Shown piece by piece: positions 16,859-26,288 of a DNA stretch of 64,000 nucleotides. Source of the DNA: Pseudomonadota bacterium (lineage in GTDB: Bacteria > Pseudomonadota > Alphaproteobacteria > UBA2136 > JAPKEQ01); the NCBI GenBank assembly GCA_036141575.1, contig JAYZXF010000001.1, positions 167,660 through 231,659 of the forward strand. The letters run 5' to 3'. The notes under the pieces were generated by a model that was not told the DNA's origin, did not search any database, and saw only the letters and a program-made list of their open reading frames with translations. A program made the position numbers and the translations under genes. Positions within the stretch are counted from its first letter, which is position 1. Each line of letters begins with the position of its first letter.

Positions 16859-18745
16859 ATGTTAAATCATCACTCGATGCGTAAAAAAACGTCTCTGTGG
16901 TTTCAGTTGATTCTCGTTGTTTGTACTGTTTCTGTACTTTCAATTTTTGTGTCGGCACGCCTCATTCAAACGTTTGAAAAAGAGTATCTCTTAAAGGAGA
17001 TGGAAAAGAATATTGAAACACGCTTTGAGCTTTTAGCTTTTAGTGCTTCTGATGCATTAATTACAGAAGATATTTCTTTGTTGCGCACAATTACAGAACA
17101 AGTGGTTGAGAATGACCCCAATGTTATTGAAATTAAAATTACCAATGAAGAAGGTCAGCTTCTATTAAATGTGGAAGGGAAGAAGAGGGATATTAACTCT
17201 GAAATGCGCTCTTTTGCTTATCCTGCACGTTTTGAAGGGGAGCTTTTTGGTACTTTTTATATTTCCATTGATACTGCAGCACTTTATGCCTCTGTTGCAA
17301 GGCATAGCTTGTTTTTGACGGGGATTACAGTGGTCTTAATTTTGCTATTATCACTTTTATTTGCAGTATTTATCTTTTTTGCATTGATTAAGCCAATTCG
17401 CAGAATTAATGCATATTTAAAGAATATTTCCCAAGATGGGGAACAAAGGCTTAAGCTTTCTGGGTTTATCTCAGATGAATTACATAAACTAGGTCACTCT
17501 GCAGAAGTGCTACATGGTTACTTCATTCGAGAGAAAAAATATCTGAAAAAACTAAAAGAAGCGAAGCAGAAAGCAGAAGAAGCAAACCTTGCTAAGTCAG
17601 AGTTTCTTGCAAATATGAGTCATGAGCTTCGTACGCCTATGAACACGATTATGGGCATGTGTGAAATGTTAATGAGCTCTAATTTGGATGACAGTCAGCA
17701 GAAAAATGCAAAACATGTCTACAGTTCAAGTGAAAGCTTACTCTCTATTTTGAATGATATTTTAGACCTTTCTAAGATTGAAGCGAATGAAGTGAATGTG
17801 GAAATGGCGCCTGTGAATATACGTACACTGGTAGAGGATGTATTGCATGGATATTCAGTTAGCCCTGATAGGAATGACATTGAAATGATGTTTGACTGTG
17901 AGGAGAGTGTACCTGAACTGATTCAAAGTGACTCACGACGCATTCAGCAAATCTTAAGAAACCTACTTGGGAATGCGCTGAAATTTACTGAAAAGGGCGT
18001 TGTTAAAATTTTGGTGAGAACGGAAGAAAGAAACAGATCTCCATTTATTTGCTTTGAGGTGCAGGATACTGGAATTGGTATTCCAGAAGATAAGAAGACA
18101 GAGATTTTTGAGAAGTTCTCTCAGGTAGATGCTTCTGTAACCAGACGCTTTGGTGGTACGGGGCTTGGTCTTGCGATTACACAGCAACTTGTTCATCTTC
18201 TTAAAGGGGATATCGAGGTGGAAAGTACGCTTGGAGAAGGATCTGCTTTTACGGTTTGTTTGCCGCTTATTGCTGCACATGAGAATGATTTGAAAAACCT
18301 TGCGGAAATGGACCAGAAGAAGGGTGTTGAGAGCATTGTAATCCCTAAGGGTGTCAAAGCTCTTGTTGTAGATGATCAAGAGCTAAACTGCCATATTCTT
18401 ACAAAAATGCTGGGGCATCTTGGGGTAGAGGATTGTGATATGGCGTATGATGGCCATGAGGCTCTGGAGAAGATTCAAGATAAAGATTATGACATTGTCT
18501 TTATGGATTGTCAGATGCCAAACCTAGACGGTTATGAAGCCACCAGGCAGATTCGTGAAAAAGAAGAGGGCGGCGCCTTCCGGCTTCCAATTGTAGCCGT
18601 AACAGCGAATGCTATGCTTGGAGATGAGGAAAAGTGCCTGAGAGCTGGTATGGACGGCTATTTAAGTAAGCCTATTCGTAAAGAATCTGTAGAACAGGCT
18701 CTTAAAGAAAGCATGATGAAAGCCTCAGAAGAAGAGGAATCTTAA
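16859..18745 (+). CDS. Hybrid sensor histidine kinase with receiver domain
   Basis: 628-aa membrane kinase. TM helix near residues 13-35, a periplasmic sensor region of about 110 residues, and TM near 145-175. A HAMP-like linker and coiled coil follow (about 205-242). HisKA phosphoacceptor is H255 in [10 protein letters not shown]. The HATPase has [22 protein letters not shown] and GGTGLGLAI. The C-terminal receiver has [16 protein letters not shown] with phosphoacceptor D550. No HPt or output domain is present, so it must signal to a separate HPt or regulator. It is co-transcribed with the PhnD-like binding protein. Its stop shares TTAA with the convergent gene's stop. Confidence 0.92.
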   Translation: MLNHHSMRKKTSLWFQLILVVCTVSVLSIFVSARLIQTFEKEYLLKEMEKNIETRFELLAFSASDALITEDISLLRTITEQVVENDPNVIEIKITNEEGQLLLNVEGKKRDINSEMRSFAYPARFEGELFGTFYISIDTAALYASVARHSLFLTGITVVLILLLSLLFAVFIFFALIKPIRRINAYLKNISQDGEQRLKLSGFISDELHKLGHSAEVLHGYFIREKKYLKKLKEAKQKAEEANLAKSEFLANMSHELRTPMNTIMGMCEMLMSSNLDDSQQKNAKHVYSSSESLLSILNDILDLSKIEANEVNVEMAPVNIRTLVEDVLHGYSVSPDRNDIEMMFDCEESVPELIQSDSRRIQQILRNLLGNALKFTEKGVVKILVRTEERNRSPFICFEVQDTGIGIPEDKKTEIFEKFSQVDASVTRRFGGTGLGLAITQQLVHLLKGDIEVESTLGEGSAFTVCLPLIAAHENDLKNLAEMDQKKGVESIVIPKGVKALVVDDQELNCHILTKMLGHLGVEDCDMAYDGHEALEKIQDKDYDIVFMDCQMPNLDGYEATRQIREKEEGGAFRLPIVAVTANAMLGDEEKCLRAGMDGYLSKPIRKESVEQALKESMMKASEEEES

Positions 18746-20361
18746 AGGTTCACTTTATCAAGAGCGAAGAGCTCATTCATATGTGTACTGACATAGAGCC
18801 TTGAGCCATCTGGCGTATGTGCTGCGGCATTGGTAATGGCATCAGGCAGGTGTGTGATGGCATGGAACTCTAAGCTTTCTGGGTGCATATGGTGAAGTTT
18901 ACCTGAGGCGTCTCCGTACACCACGTAGCCATCAATGAGACGAGGGGATGAGAAAACGCGTGCATTATGATTATGTTTCAAAATAACCTCAAAAGTATCC
19001 AGATCAATCACATGCATGTGTTTATCACCTGAGCCCACAAACAGTTTACCATGAGTGAGAAGAGGGGTGCTGTAGCAAATATCATCAGTTTGAATGGCGG
19101 CAAGCCTTTCGCCTGTTTTGCTATTGAGAATATAGATGTTGCCATCAAATGAAGTTGCAGCAACGATCTGACGGTCAATATCAATGGCTGGTGGGTACTT
19201 TATTGAACGCTCTGTCTGGTGTTGCCAAACAAGGGAGCCGTTTCTAGCATTGTAGGCCGAAACATCATGGTTGGCGTTTCCAAAAATAACGGTGTCATGG
19301 ACAGAGTCATATACGGCAGAGCCATGTTGGTATTTCTTTTGTGGTGTTTCCCACAGTCTGTTGCCGTTATCAAGGTTAAAGGCGGCATTGCTACCTTTCG
19401 CACGGCTACGCTCATATTCTAGTCCAAGATAAAGAGCGTTATATTTCGGCACAATAAGAGGAGATGAGCCGATCCATTCACAGGCTGGGTTATGCCAGAT
19501 TTGCTGTCCTGTTTTTGCATCGAGACAATACACATTCCCGTTGTACGCGCCAAAGTATAGTTTGCCATTATGAATGGCAGGAGAAGACCATATGCCTTTA
19601 TGTTTTGCGCTATTTTTTGTATCAAACGCCCAAATGCGCTCACCAGTTTCACCATTGATTGCATGCATAAGGCCATCATCCGTACCCATGTAAACTGTGC
19701 CTTCATGATAGAGCGGCGTTGATTTGGGAACAATATGGAATGGGAACGCGCCTTTTTGATAAAAGCGCCAGTTGATGCCGTATCCGCGTTTCATGCCTGG
19801 CTGTTTTTTAGGGTGAGGCAGATTAAAATCTTGTGCTGTGAAAAGGCTGTGAAGCTGAATGTTATGGTCGCTTTGCCAGTTTTGACCTGCTATGTTTTCA
19901 AAATTTATGACGGTAAAAACATCTGTAAAGGTGATATTTTCTTGGAGGAGGGCAAGTCTACATTTTTCAAGGCTCGTGCCGCTGTTAATCAAGTCATCAA
20001 CCAGAACCGTTCTGACGCCTTGTTTCAAATCACCTTCAATACGTTTACCAAGTCCCGTAGTTTTGCGTTGTTTACGAATGATGAATCCAGAAACATTCTT
20101 GCCGCGTTTATGCCCATCCATAACAAGGGCGGTGATAAGAGGAATAGCTGCAACCTCCATACCACCGACCTGTACAGGCTCATTATCACTGTAATGGGCC
20201 CAGAAGGCCTCTGTAACTACATTTAGCCACTCAGGTGAAAGAAAGAGAGGACGTAGGTCTATCAGCCAGTTTAAACCTTCTCCTGTTGAAGAGGTCATAG
20301 GTTTATCTTTTGCATCATGGACGCATTGAGTTTGAATGTAGTTTTTTAGATCGTTCAGCAT
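18742..20361 (-). CDS. Fusion of an orotate-type phosphoribosyltransferase and a PQQ-like beta-propeller
   Basis: 539 aa with two distinct parts. Residues 1-180 resemble PyrE-type phosphoribosyltransferases: [11 protein letters not shown] near 66, [17 protein letters not shown] near 97, and the PRPP motif [13 protein letters not shown] at 119-131 with the two aspartates. After a linker, about 210-539 consist of PQQ/WD-like blades with repeated GxxxWxxP-type units such as [21 protein letters not shown] and SPLL/VPLY elements. No signal peptide is visible, so the propeller should be cytoplasmic. The frame extends 17 codons upstream, but a promoter places a leaderless start at 20361. Whether it makes OMP or acts on another base or nucleotide is unknown. 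Confidence 0.8.
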   Translation of the reverse strand: MLNDLKNYIQTQCVHDAKDKPMTSSTGEGLNWLIDLRPLFLSPEWLNVVTEAFWAHYSDNEPVQVGGMEVAAIPLITALVMDGHKRGKNVSGFIIRKQRKTTGLGKRIEGDLKQGVRTVLVDDLINSGTSLEKCRLALLQENITFTDVFTVINFENIAGQNWQSDHNIQLHSLFTAQDFNLPHPKKQPGMKRGYGINWRFYQKGAFPFHIVPKSTPLYHEGTVYMGTDDGLMHAINGETGERIWAFDTKNSAKHKGIWSSPAIHNGKLYFGAYNGNVYCLDAKTGQQIWHNPACEWIGSSPLIVPKYNALYLGLEYERSRAKGSNAAFNLDNGNRLWETPQKKYQHGSAVYDSVHDTVIFGNANHDVSAYNARNGSLVWQHQTERSIKYPPAIDIDRQIVAATSFDGNIYILNSKTGERLAAIQTDDICYSTPLLTHGKLFVGSGDKHMHVIDLDTFEVILKHNHNARVFSSPRLIDGYVVYGDASGKLHHMHPESLEFHAITHLPDAITNAAAHTPDGSRLYVSTHMNELFALDKVNL

Positions 20362-20397
20362 GGGGAATATGATCTGCTTTTCATGGCAGAATGGCAA
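20362..20397 (-). promoter_or_regulatory. Putative leaderless promoter of the PRTase/propeller gene
   Basis: Minus-strand TTGCCA (20392-20397), 17-bp spacer, GATCAT (20369-20374), then exactly seven bases to the ATG at 20361. It lies directly behind the tRNA-Gly terminator. Confidence 0.45.
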
Positions 20398-20420
20398 TAA
20401 AAAACCTCCCAAAGGGAGGT
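20396..20420 (-). terminator. Intrinsic terminator after tRNA-Gly
   Basis: Read on the minus strand: ACCTCCC, loop TTT, GGGAGGT, then TTTTT. It lies just downstream of tRNA-Gly and abuts the next promoter. Confidence 0.85.
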
Positions 20421-20428
20421 GTTTTATT

Positions 20429-20503
20429 TGGAGCGGGAAAAGGGATTCGAACCCTCGACCCCAACCATGGCAAGGTTGTGCTCTACCACTGAGCTATTCC
20501 CGC
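20429..20503 (-). tRNA. tRNA-Gly (GCC)
   Basis: Reverse complement begins GCGGGAATAGCTCAGT and closes with TTCCCGC, discriminator T and encoded CCA (20429-20431). Anticodon stem CAACC/GGTTG holds loop TTGCCAT with anticodon GCC at 20469-20471. Very close to bacterial tRNA-Gly. Confidence 0.98.
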
Positions 20504-20516
20504 TCGGACAGGAATG

Positions 20517-20545
20517 TTTTTACTCCAACTTGAGAGACGATGCAA
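20517..20545 (-). promoter_or_regulatory. Probable promoter of tRNA-Gly
   Basis: Minus-strand TTGCAT (20540-20545), 17-bp spacer, TAAAAA (20517-20522), with the mature tRNA beginning 13 bases later. The -10 is weak. Confidence 0.5.
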
Positions 20546-20615
20546 GAGGTTTTTTACGAAAAAGTTGAAAAGTTATGTTACCGTTCTTATCTAAGAGCAA
20601 ACAGGAGTAATGTGT

Positions 20616-21104
20616 ATGCAAACCAAAGACCGAATTTTTAAAGATTGGACAGAGCTGAAGGCCAAATTAGATGCTGAAAAAGCTACTGGAAAAAAAGTGG
20701 TTTTTACAAATGGATGCTTTGATATTCTGCACCGCGGTCATGTAACATATCTGGATGAAAGTCACTCTCTTGGTGATGTGCAGGTGGTTGCCATTAATGC
20801 TGATAATTCTCCTTTCTTCCAAACAAAAGGTCCTGAGCGTCCGTACGTGAGTGAGATGGACCGCGCCTTTATGTTGGCAGGCCTTAGAAGTGTAGATTAC
20901 GTAACATTCTTTAGTGAAGAGACACCGATTGATGTGGTGAACGCGCTTATGCCTGACGTGATTACCAAGGCGAGTGACTATACAATTGATACCATTGTTG
21001 GCGCGAAAGAAGTTATGGAAAACGGTGGCTCTGCGCATGCAATTCCATTGGTTGATGGATTCTCAACAACCAACCTTGTTGAAAAGATTAAAATGGGAGC
21101 CTAA
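20616..21104 (+). CDS. RfaE2-like D-glycero-beta-D-manno-heptose 1-phosphate nucleotidyltransferase
   Basis: 162-aa cytidylyltransferase-fold protein with the HxGH-type motif in TNGCFDILHRGHVTYL (H38, H42) and an ADNSPFFQTKGPERP stretch typical of the HldE C-terminal domain. In LPS core synthesis this step activates heptose-1-phosphate with ATP. I prefer ATG 20616 over 20610 because AGGAG is better spaced. The kinase domain is not attached or adjacent, so it would be encoded elsewhere. corA follows 3 bp after the stop. Confidence 0.82.
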   Translation: MQTKDRIFKDWTELKAKLDAEKATGKKVVFTNGCFDILHRGHVTYLDESHSLGDVQVVAINADNSPFFQTKGPERPYVSEMDRAFMLAGLRSVDYVTFFSEETPIDVVNALMPDVITKASDYTIDTIVGAKEVMENGGSAHAIPLVDGFSTTNLVEKIKMGA

Positions 21105-21107
21105 ACC

Positions 21108-22220
21108 TTGCCTCAGATCAGAGATTTTAACCTTTATAACCGTAAACGCCATGCCCCTGGTACATCACCAGGTGTGCTTATGGATAAAACAGCTTCAGCA
21201 GAACCTCTGCATGTTGATATGTATATTTACGACGAAGCAAGTTTGCAGCATGTTTTAAATCCTGAAGATAAAGAGATTAAAGCTGCTCTTGAGAATAAAA
21301 AGAAGGTGTGGCTCAATGTTGTTGGGTCATCTGATCTTGAACGCATACAGCAAATTGCAGATCATGCAAATATTCACCCTTTGGGTCTTGAAGATATTGT
21401 AAATAAAGGGCAACGCCCTAAAATTGAAGAGTTTGGTGATCACCTTATCTTTTATTTACGCATTCCACACAAAGGGGAAAATTCTATTAATTTAGAGCAG
21501 ATATCTTTGTATTATCAAAAAGGACTACTCATTACTTTCCAAGAAATGCCAGAAGATGTTTTTGGTATGATTCGCAAACGTCTTGAAAATCAAAGCGGTC
21601 GCCTGCGTACAAGGGGCTCTGATTACCTGCTTTATGCTTTAATTGATGCCATTGTTGATAGCTATTTTCCGCTATTTGATGATGTAAGTGATGATATGGA
21701 TGAGCTAGAAGATTTAGTGCTAAAAGACCCTAATGAAGCTTTACTTAAACAAGTGCATCGTACAAAGCGAGAGCTTCTTACGTTAAGGCGCGTGATTGCG
21801 CCTCAAAGAGATGCGGTTAATTCTGCAATTCGTGATCATGCGAGCTTTTTTAATAAAGAAACAGTTGTTTACCTGAGAGACTGTAGTGATCACCTGATCC
21901 GTTTACATGATATTCTTGAGAGTTTGCGAGAGCGTTCAGGTGCGCTCATTGATATGTATATGAATGTCGTGTCTCACCGTATGAATGAGATTATGAAGCT
22001 CTTAACTCTTGTGGCTACAATTTTTATGCCGCTTGGATTTCTTGCAGGTATTTACGGTATGAATTTTGACCAAGCCAGCCCCTATAACTTGCCAGAGCTA
22101 AGTTATAGGTATGGATACCCAATTTTAATTGGAGTTATGTTGACCATTGGGTTTGGTTTATTGGGCTATTTCTACCGAAAGGGCTGGTTAAAATCTACAC
22201 GCTTGAGTGCAGACGACTAG
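21108..22220 (+). CDS. corA: CorA-family divalent metal ion transporter
   Basis: 370-aa CorA protein. A large N-terminal cytoplasmic domain contains LEDIVNKGQRPKIEEF, and a long stalk helix follows. Two C-terminal membrane helices carry the YGMNF signature (GMN at 317-319) between them. It should be a pentameric Mg2+/Co2+ channel in the inner membrane. The start is TTG at 21108, 3 bp after the preceding gene. Its stop codon lies in CTAG shared with the convergent HIG1-type gene. Some ZntB-type relatives export zinc, so the ion is not certain. Confidence 0.92.
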   Translation: MPQIRDFNLYNRKRHAPGTSPGVLMDKTASAEPLHVDMYIYDEASLQHVLNPEDKEIKAALENKKKVWLNVVGSSDLERIQQIADHANIHPLGLEDIVNKGQRPKIEEFGDHLIFYLRIPHKGENSINLEQISLYYQKGLLITFQEMPEDVFGMIRKRLENQSGRLRTRGSDYLLYALIDAIVDSYFPLFDDVSDDMDELEDLVLKDPNEALLKQVHRTKRELLTLRRVIAPQRDAVNSAIRDHASFFNKETVVYLRDCSDHLIRLHDILESLRERSGALIDMYMNVVSHRMNEIMKLLTLVATIFMPLGFLAGIYGMNFDQASPYNLPELSYRYGYPILIGVMLTIGFGLLGYFYRKGWLKSTRLSADD

Positions 22221-22402
22221 CCTTTAATAAATATAGCGTAAATCAGCATTTCAACCAGAAGGGCTGCGCAAAAACCAACACGCATCATCATGAGCTTGTT
22301 GCCTTTTTCTGAATCCTGAGACCCCATAGTGCCAACACCTAGAAGTAGGGTTGCTAGAGCACAGCAGAAGGTTACAATCATTACGTAAGCAAAAGGATGC
22401 AT
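22217..22402 (-). CDS. HIG1-domain-type twin transmembrane protein
   Basis: 61-aa protein with two membrane helices (about 5-25 and 40-58) joined by a loop with GNKLMMMRVGFCAALL, resembling the HIG1/twin-transmembrane pattern (NKLMR-RV). Small alphaproteobacterial members of this type are linked to cytochrome oxidase assembly or supercomplexes. It lies alone, convergent with corA and sharing its CTAG end. Family call is from pattern only. Confidence 0.65.
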   Translation of the reverse strand: MHPFAYVMIVTFCCALATLLLGVGTMGSQDSEKGNKLMMMRVGFCAALLVEMLIYAIFIKG

Positions 22403-22480
22403 GTCAATATTACTTTTTTTTGTTACAGTTTATGTTATACACCATAGCGAATTTATAAATTGATGCCAAGGAGTGTAGAT

Positions 22481-22795
22481 ATGGCCGAAGTAATTTTCAA
22501 AACCCCTGAAGGTGATGAAAAAGTAGATCTTAAACCAGGAGAGCGCCTGTTAAAAGGTGCGTACACGCTTGAAATGGACGTGCGTTATGGGTTTGGAGAC
22601 TGCGGCGGTAACTGTGTATGCTGCACATGTCACGTTTATGTGGAAGAGGGCGCTGAAGGTTTTGAAGAGCCTACTGCTGAAGAAGAAGATATGCTTGATA
22701 CAGCATTTAATCTTGAAGATAACTCAAGATTGGCATGCCAGTTGAAAGTATCGACGGATGCAGAAAAAATAGTGGTACGACTCCCAGAAAGTTAA
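22481..22795 (+). CDS. [2Fe-2S] ferredoxin (adrenodoxin/Isc type)
   Basis: 104-aa ferredoxin with the cluster motif C-x5-C-x2-C in GDCGGNCVCCTCHVYV plus a distal Cys in SRLACQLKV. Two extra cysteines lie inside the motif region. It should be an electron carrier, for example for iron-sulfur assembly or a monooxygenase. The start at 22481 is set by AAGGAG seven bases upstream; an ATG seven codons earlier lacks one. The GH3-like gene begins 3 bp after it, suggesting a common operon. Confidence 0.9.
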   Translation: MAEVIFKTPEGDEKVDLKPGERLLKGAYTLEMDVRYGFGDCGGNCVCCTCHVYVEEGAEGFEEPTAEEEDMLDTAFNLEDNSRLACQLKVSTDAEKIVVRLPES

Positions 22796-22798
22796 GAC

Positions 22799-24307
22799 GT
22801 GAATTTTAGCAGGCACCAAGACAAAACTTTAAAAGATATCTTGAAGAAAGGCTCAAAGAGCCGCCTGTTTGATAGACTTGGAATTGGCCAGCTTTACCTT
22901 GAGGCTGATGAAGATATTCTCTGGCAAATTTTCTCATCAGAAGTTCCTATTTTTGAACCGCGTATTTATGTGGATTACTGCGCCCAGCTTTCTGATTGGA
23001 CACCTGATTATGAATCTGTTTTCGCGATGCGTAACAGCATTAATGAAGATCGTGTTCAATACCTCGCTAAGTTCCAAAACGGCGTGGTACCGTATTCTAA
23101 AAAGCAATTTAAGCTCATTCAGCAAGCCTTCTTAAAAAATGTTCAAGCCATTCAAAAACAACACAATTTGAAAGGGAAAGCCTTTCATGTGTTTGACTAT
23201 GAAAAAGTAGAGTCGCGCTACGGATTAAAGATTTCAAACCTAAGCTCGCTGCTGCACTCTTCTCTTTCTTCAAGGCTAAACCGAAAAATTGCACCATCAT
23301 TCTCATCAATTGAGCAGGTGGGGAAAAGCCATTATCAAAAACTTCACGCCTTTTTAGATCAGATTGAACTGGTAAAAGATGATGTTGAGCTTTTAATTGT
23401 ATCACCGCGTACGCTCAGTGATCTCGCCATGCTTCTCAGTCAACGTTTGAGCAGGTCTGTGACGATTCGTGACTTGTGTCCAAATGTTAAGGTGATCTGT
23501 TACTGCTATGATGAAAGCCTGCCGTACCGTAAAGTTCTTGCTGAATTCTTTGAAGGGCAAGAAGTGATCCGCATCTCTATGTTTGTACATGAAACGGGTA
23601 TGATTGAAGCACCTGAATCTCTGGGTAATGGGGATGAACTTCACCTTTCAGATGAGGTAGGCTATCACTACTCGTTCATTCGTGAGGATGCGCTGAAAAA
23701 CTCAAGTAGCCCTATGAGGCGTGCTGAAATTTTACGCTATGATGAGTTGATTGAGGGCGTAAGCTACTTGACACTTCTGAACTCTATTTCTGGTGCTGTG
23801 CAGTATAACTCACTGCAGGTTCTTACATTTAAAGATGAGCATAAAGCATTGTTTGAGCCTAAGCGCACAACAGGAATTTTGGACCCTAAAGTCCCGTTCT
23901 TAACTGAAGATATTACGAATCAAGCCATGCATAAGCTGAACCAGTCACTCGATAACTATGGTTTTTATGTGCGTGAGTATATGGTTGGATTTAATGTTCT
24001 GACACGTCAAGTAGAGTGGGCGCTTGAGCTGAATAGATCGCTAGATAATATTCCCAAAGATGCCTTAGAGCATATCTCATATCTTTTGCATACTGAGATT
24101 GCTTTCTTGAGTGAGGAGTATAAGCTTTATTATAAAGATCACTTTGTAAAGCAGCCGCTTATGGCCTTTATTCCGCTCGGAACCTTCTCATCACTGCCTG
24201 AGCGATTTACGTTTAGTCATCTAGATAGTACAGAGAAGAATGTCATGATTAAAGCTGTGTTAGATCTCGCTTGGCAAAAACAGCTTATTGATTGTAAAGC
24301 TCTTTAA
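22799..24307 (+). CDS. Divergent GH3-like acyl-adenylase family protein, probably degenerate
   Basis: 502-aa soluble protein. I read a weak GH3/acyl-adenylate-forming pattern. VVPYSKKQFKLIQQAF is where GH3 proteins follow their ATP motif. ETGMIEAPESL is at the usual EG site. DELIEGVSYLTLLNS-SGAVQYNS resembles the GH3 segment ending GLYRY-GD, and the C-terminal block ends PLMAFIPLGTFSSLPE. The SSGTT-type phosphate-binding motif is absent; LAKFQNGV stands in its place, so catalysis as a standard adenylating enzyme is doubtful. Starts with GTG at 22799 immediately after the ferredoxin. The family assignment is tentative; an unrelated novel fold is possible. Confidence 0.45.
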   Translation: MNFSRHQDKTLKDILKKGSKSRLFDRLGIGQLYLEADEDILWQIFSSEVPIFEPRIYVDYCAQLSDWTPDYESVFAMRNSINEDRVQYLAKFQNGVVPYSKKQFKLIQQAFLKNVQAIQKQHNLKGKAFHVFDYEKVESRYGLKISNLSSLLHSSLSSRLNRKIAPSFSSIEQVGKSHYQKLHAFLDQIELVKDDVELLIVSPRTLSDLAMLLSQRLSRSVTIRDLCPNVKVICYCYDESLPYRKVLAEFFEGQEVIRISMFVHETGMIEAPESLGNGDELHLSDEVGYHYSFIREDALKNSSSPMRRAEILRYDELIEGVSYLTLLNSISGAVQYNSLQVLTFKDEHKALFEPKRTTGILDPKVPFLTEDITNQAMHKLNQSLDNYGFYVREYMVGFNVLTRQVEWALELNRSLDNIPKDALEHISYLLHTEIAFLSEEYKLYYKDHFVKQPLMAFIPLGTFSSLPERFTFSHLDSTEKNVMIKAVLDLAWQKQLIDCKAL

Positions 24308-24332
24308 AAAAAAGCCCCGCAGCTGCGGGGCT
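24304..24332 (-). terminator. Terminator of parE
   Basis: 20-bp perfect palindrome AGCCCCGCAGCTGCGGGGCT (24313-24332) followed on the minus strand by eight or more T. It ends the parE transcript; on the plus strand no T run follows. Confidence 0.9.
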
Positions 24333-24344
24333 AAATGTATATTC

Positions 24345-26288
24345 TTAGAGGTCTAGCTCAGCTTTTGTATTTGAGCCTTCTTCTTTAATAAAGTTAAGGC
24401 GCTCTTCTGGAGATTTACCCATCAGGCGTTTCACTGTGAGGGCGCTATCAGCCAGAGAGTCAATTGACACTTGTAGTAGGCGACGGTTGGTTTTATCCAT
24501 TGTCGTCACTTTCAGTTGAGAGGCTGGCATTTCACCAAGACCCTTAAAGCGGTTTACTTCCACATTCTTTTTACCTTTAAAGGTTGTTTGCATGTGGCGC
24601 TCACGCTCAGCATCATCTAGGGCAAATACAGATGTCCCGCCGTAGCTCATCTTATAGAGAGGAGGGAGGGCAAGGTATAGGTTGCCGTTCAGAATCAGGT
24701 CTGGCATTTCTTGGTAGAAGAATGTCATAAGTAGCGTTGCAATGTGTGCGCCATCGACATCGGCATCGGTCATGATAATCACACGATCATAACGCAGGTG
24801 CTTCAAGTTAAAATCTTTACCTGTGCCACAGCCTAGTGCTTGTGTGAGGTCACGTACTTCACTGTTGGCCATAATCTTGTCGCGTGTTGCGCTGGCAACG
24901 TTCAAAATCTTACCACGGATCGGAAGGATTGCTTGTGTGTGGCGGTCACGTGCTTGCTTAGCTGTACCACCGGCACTGTCCCCCTCTACAATGAAGATTT
25001 CTGTATCAATGTTAGAGTTTGATGAACAGTCAGATAGCTTACCAGGCAGGCGCACTTTGCGGCTTACCGCAGTTTTACGCTTAACTTCTTGTTCTTTCTT
25101 GCGGCGCAGGCGCTCTTCAGCGCGCTCAAGAATGCGCTCTAGTAGAGAGTCAGCGCTTGTAAGGTCTCCGCTGAGCCATAGGTCAACTTGGTCTTTAAGA
25201 GCATTCTCAACCATGCGTGACGCAGATGGCGTTGTGAGCTTATCCTTAGTTTGACCTTGGAATTGAATATCAGGGATAAACACGCTGAGAAGAATCTGTG
25301 AACCAGACATAATATCGTCAGCGGTGATCTTATCACCTTTTTTGCTACGCAGTTCAGCGTAAGCACGAATCGATTTTGTAAGGGCTGCACGCATACCTGT
25401 TTCGTGCGTACCACCTTGCCCTGTTGGAATGGTGTTGGCGTAAGATGTCAGAGACGTCTCGCTGTTTAGTGGCCAAGCCATCGCCCATTCTACACGGCCA
25501 ATTTCTTTTCCGTCTTCTTGAATGGCAATTGTGCCCGCAAATGGTGTTTCTGTGTAGCATGGCTTTTCAGCAATTTGCTCGCTGAGGAAGTCTGCAAGAC
25601 CATTCGGGTAGTGGAATTTTTCTTCCTGCTTCTCTTCACCTGTCGCATCGCACCAGATGATGGTCACTGTACGTGTTAGGAAGGCTTTTGCGCGCACCAT
25701 ACGACGGATACGCTTGGCGCTAAAGTCTTCATGGCCAAAAATTTCTGTATCTGGAATAAAGGCAACTTGCGTTCCTTTACGGTTACGAATCTCACCAGCG
25801 TGCTCAAGTGGGCCTTGCGGAAGACCGCGACTGAAGCTTTGCTTGTAGAGCTGGCCATCACGAGCAACTTCTACTTCTACAAGAGAAGAGAGGGCGTTGA
25901 CCACACTAATACCTACACCGTGCAAGCCACCAGAGGTACTGTACGCTTTGTTAGAGAACTTACCACCAGAGTGAAGCGTTGTAAGAATCACTTCTAGGGC
26001 TGATTTGTTTTTGTACTTCGGGTGTGGGTCTGTTGGAATACCACGACCGTTATCACGAATGATCAGTTTATTATCTTTTTCAAGAGTCACCCAAATTTTA
26101 TCAGCATAACCAGCAACGGCTTCATCGACACTGTTATCTAGTACCTCAGCAATAAGGTGGTGCATCGCGTTAACATCGCTACCACCAATGTACATCCCTG
26201 GGCGTTTTCGAACGGGTTCGAGGCCTTCAAGGACTTCAATATCAGCTGCTGTATAGTTTTGTGTCTCTGTCATTGCTGCATCTGCCAT
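24345..26288 (-). CDS. parE: DNA topoisomerase IV subunit B
   Basis: 647-aa type IIA topoisomerase ATPase subunit. The N-terminus LEGLEPVRKRPGMYIGG, GHKL ATPase motifs (LDNSVDEA, DNGRGIP, GLHGVGISVVNAL) and TOPRIM EIFIVEGDSAGG with DADVDGAHI are all present. Length near 650, the start and the C-terminus (LMGKSPEERLNFI) favour ParE over GyrB, which is normally near 800. With ParC it decatenates daughter chromosomes. It starts one base inside the stop of the thioesterase gene (TAATG), so the two are coupled. Confidence 0.93.
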   Translation of the reverse strand: MADAAMTETQNYTAADIEVLEGLEPVRKRPGMYIGGSDVNAMHHLIAEVLDNSVDEAVAGYADKIWVTLEKDNKLIIRDNGRGIPTDPHPKYKNKSALEVILTTLHSGGKFSNKAYSTSGGLHGVGISVVNALSSLVEVEVARDGQLYKQSFSRGLPQGPLEHAGEIRNRKGTQVAFIPDTEIFGHEDFSAKRIRRMVRAKAFLTRTVTIIWCDATGEEKQEEKFHYPNGLADFLSEQIAEKPCYTETPFAGTIAIQEDGKEIGRVEWAMAWPLNSETSLTSYANTIPTGQGGTHETGMRAALTKSIRAYAELRSKKGDKITADDIMSGSQILLSVFIPDIQFQGQTKDKLTTPSASRMVENALKDQVDLWLSGDLTSADSLLERILERAEERLRRKKEQEVKRKTAVSRKVRLPGKLSDCSSNSNIDTEIFIVEGDSAGGTAKQARDRHTQAILPIRGKILNVASATRDKIMANSEVRDLTQALGCGTGKDFNLKHLRYDRVIIMTDADVDGAHIATLLMTFFYQEMPDLILNGNLYLALPPLYKMSYGGTSVFALDDAERERHMQTTFKGKKNVEVNRFKGLGEMPASQLKVTTMDKTNRRLLQVSIDSLADSALTVKRLMGKSPEERLNFIKEEGSNTKAELDL

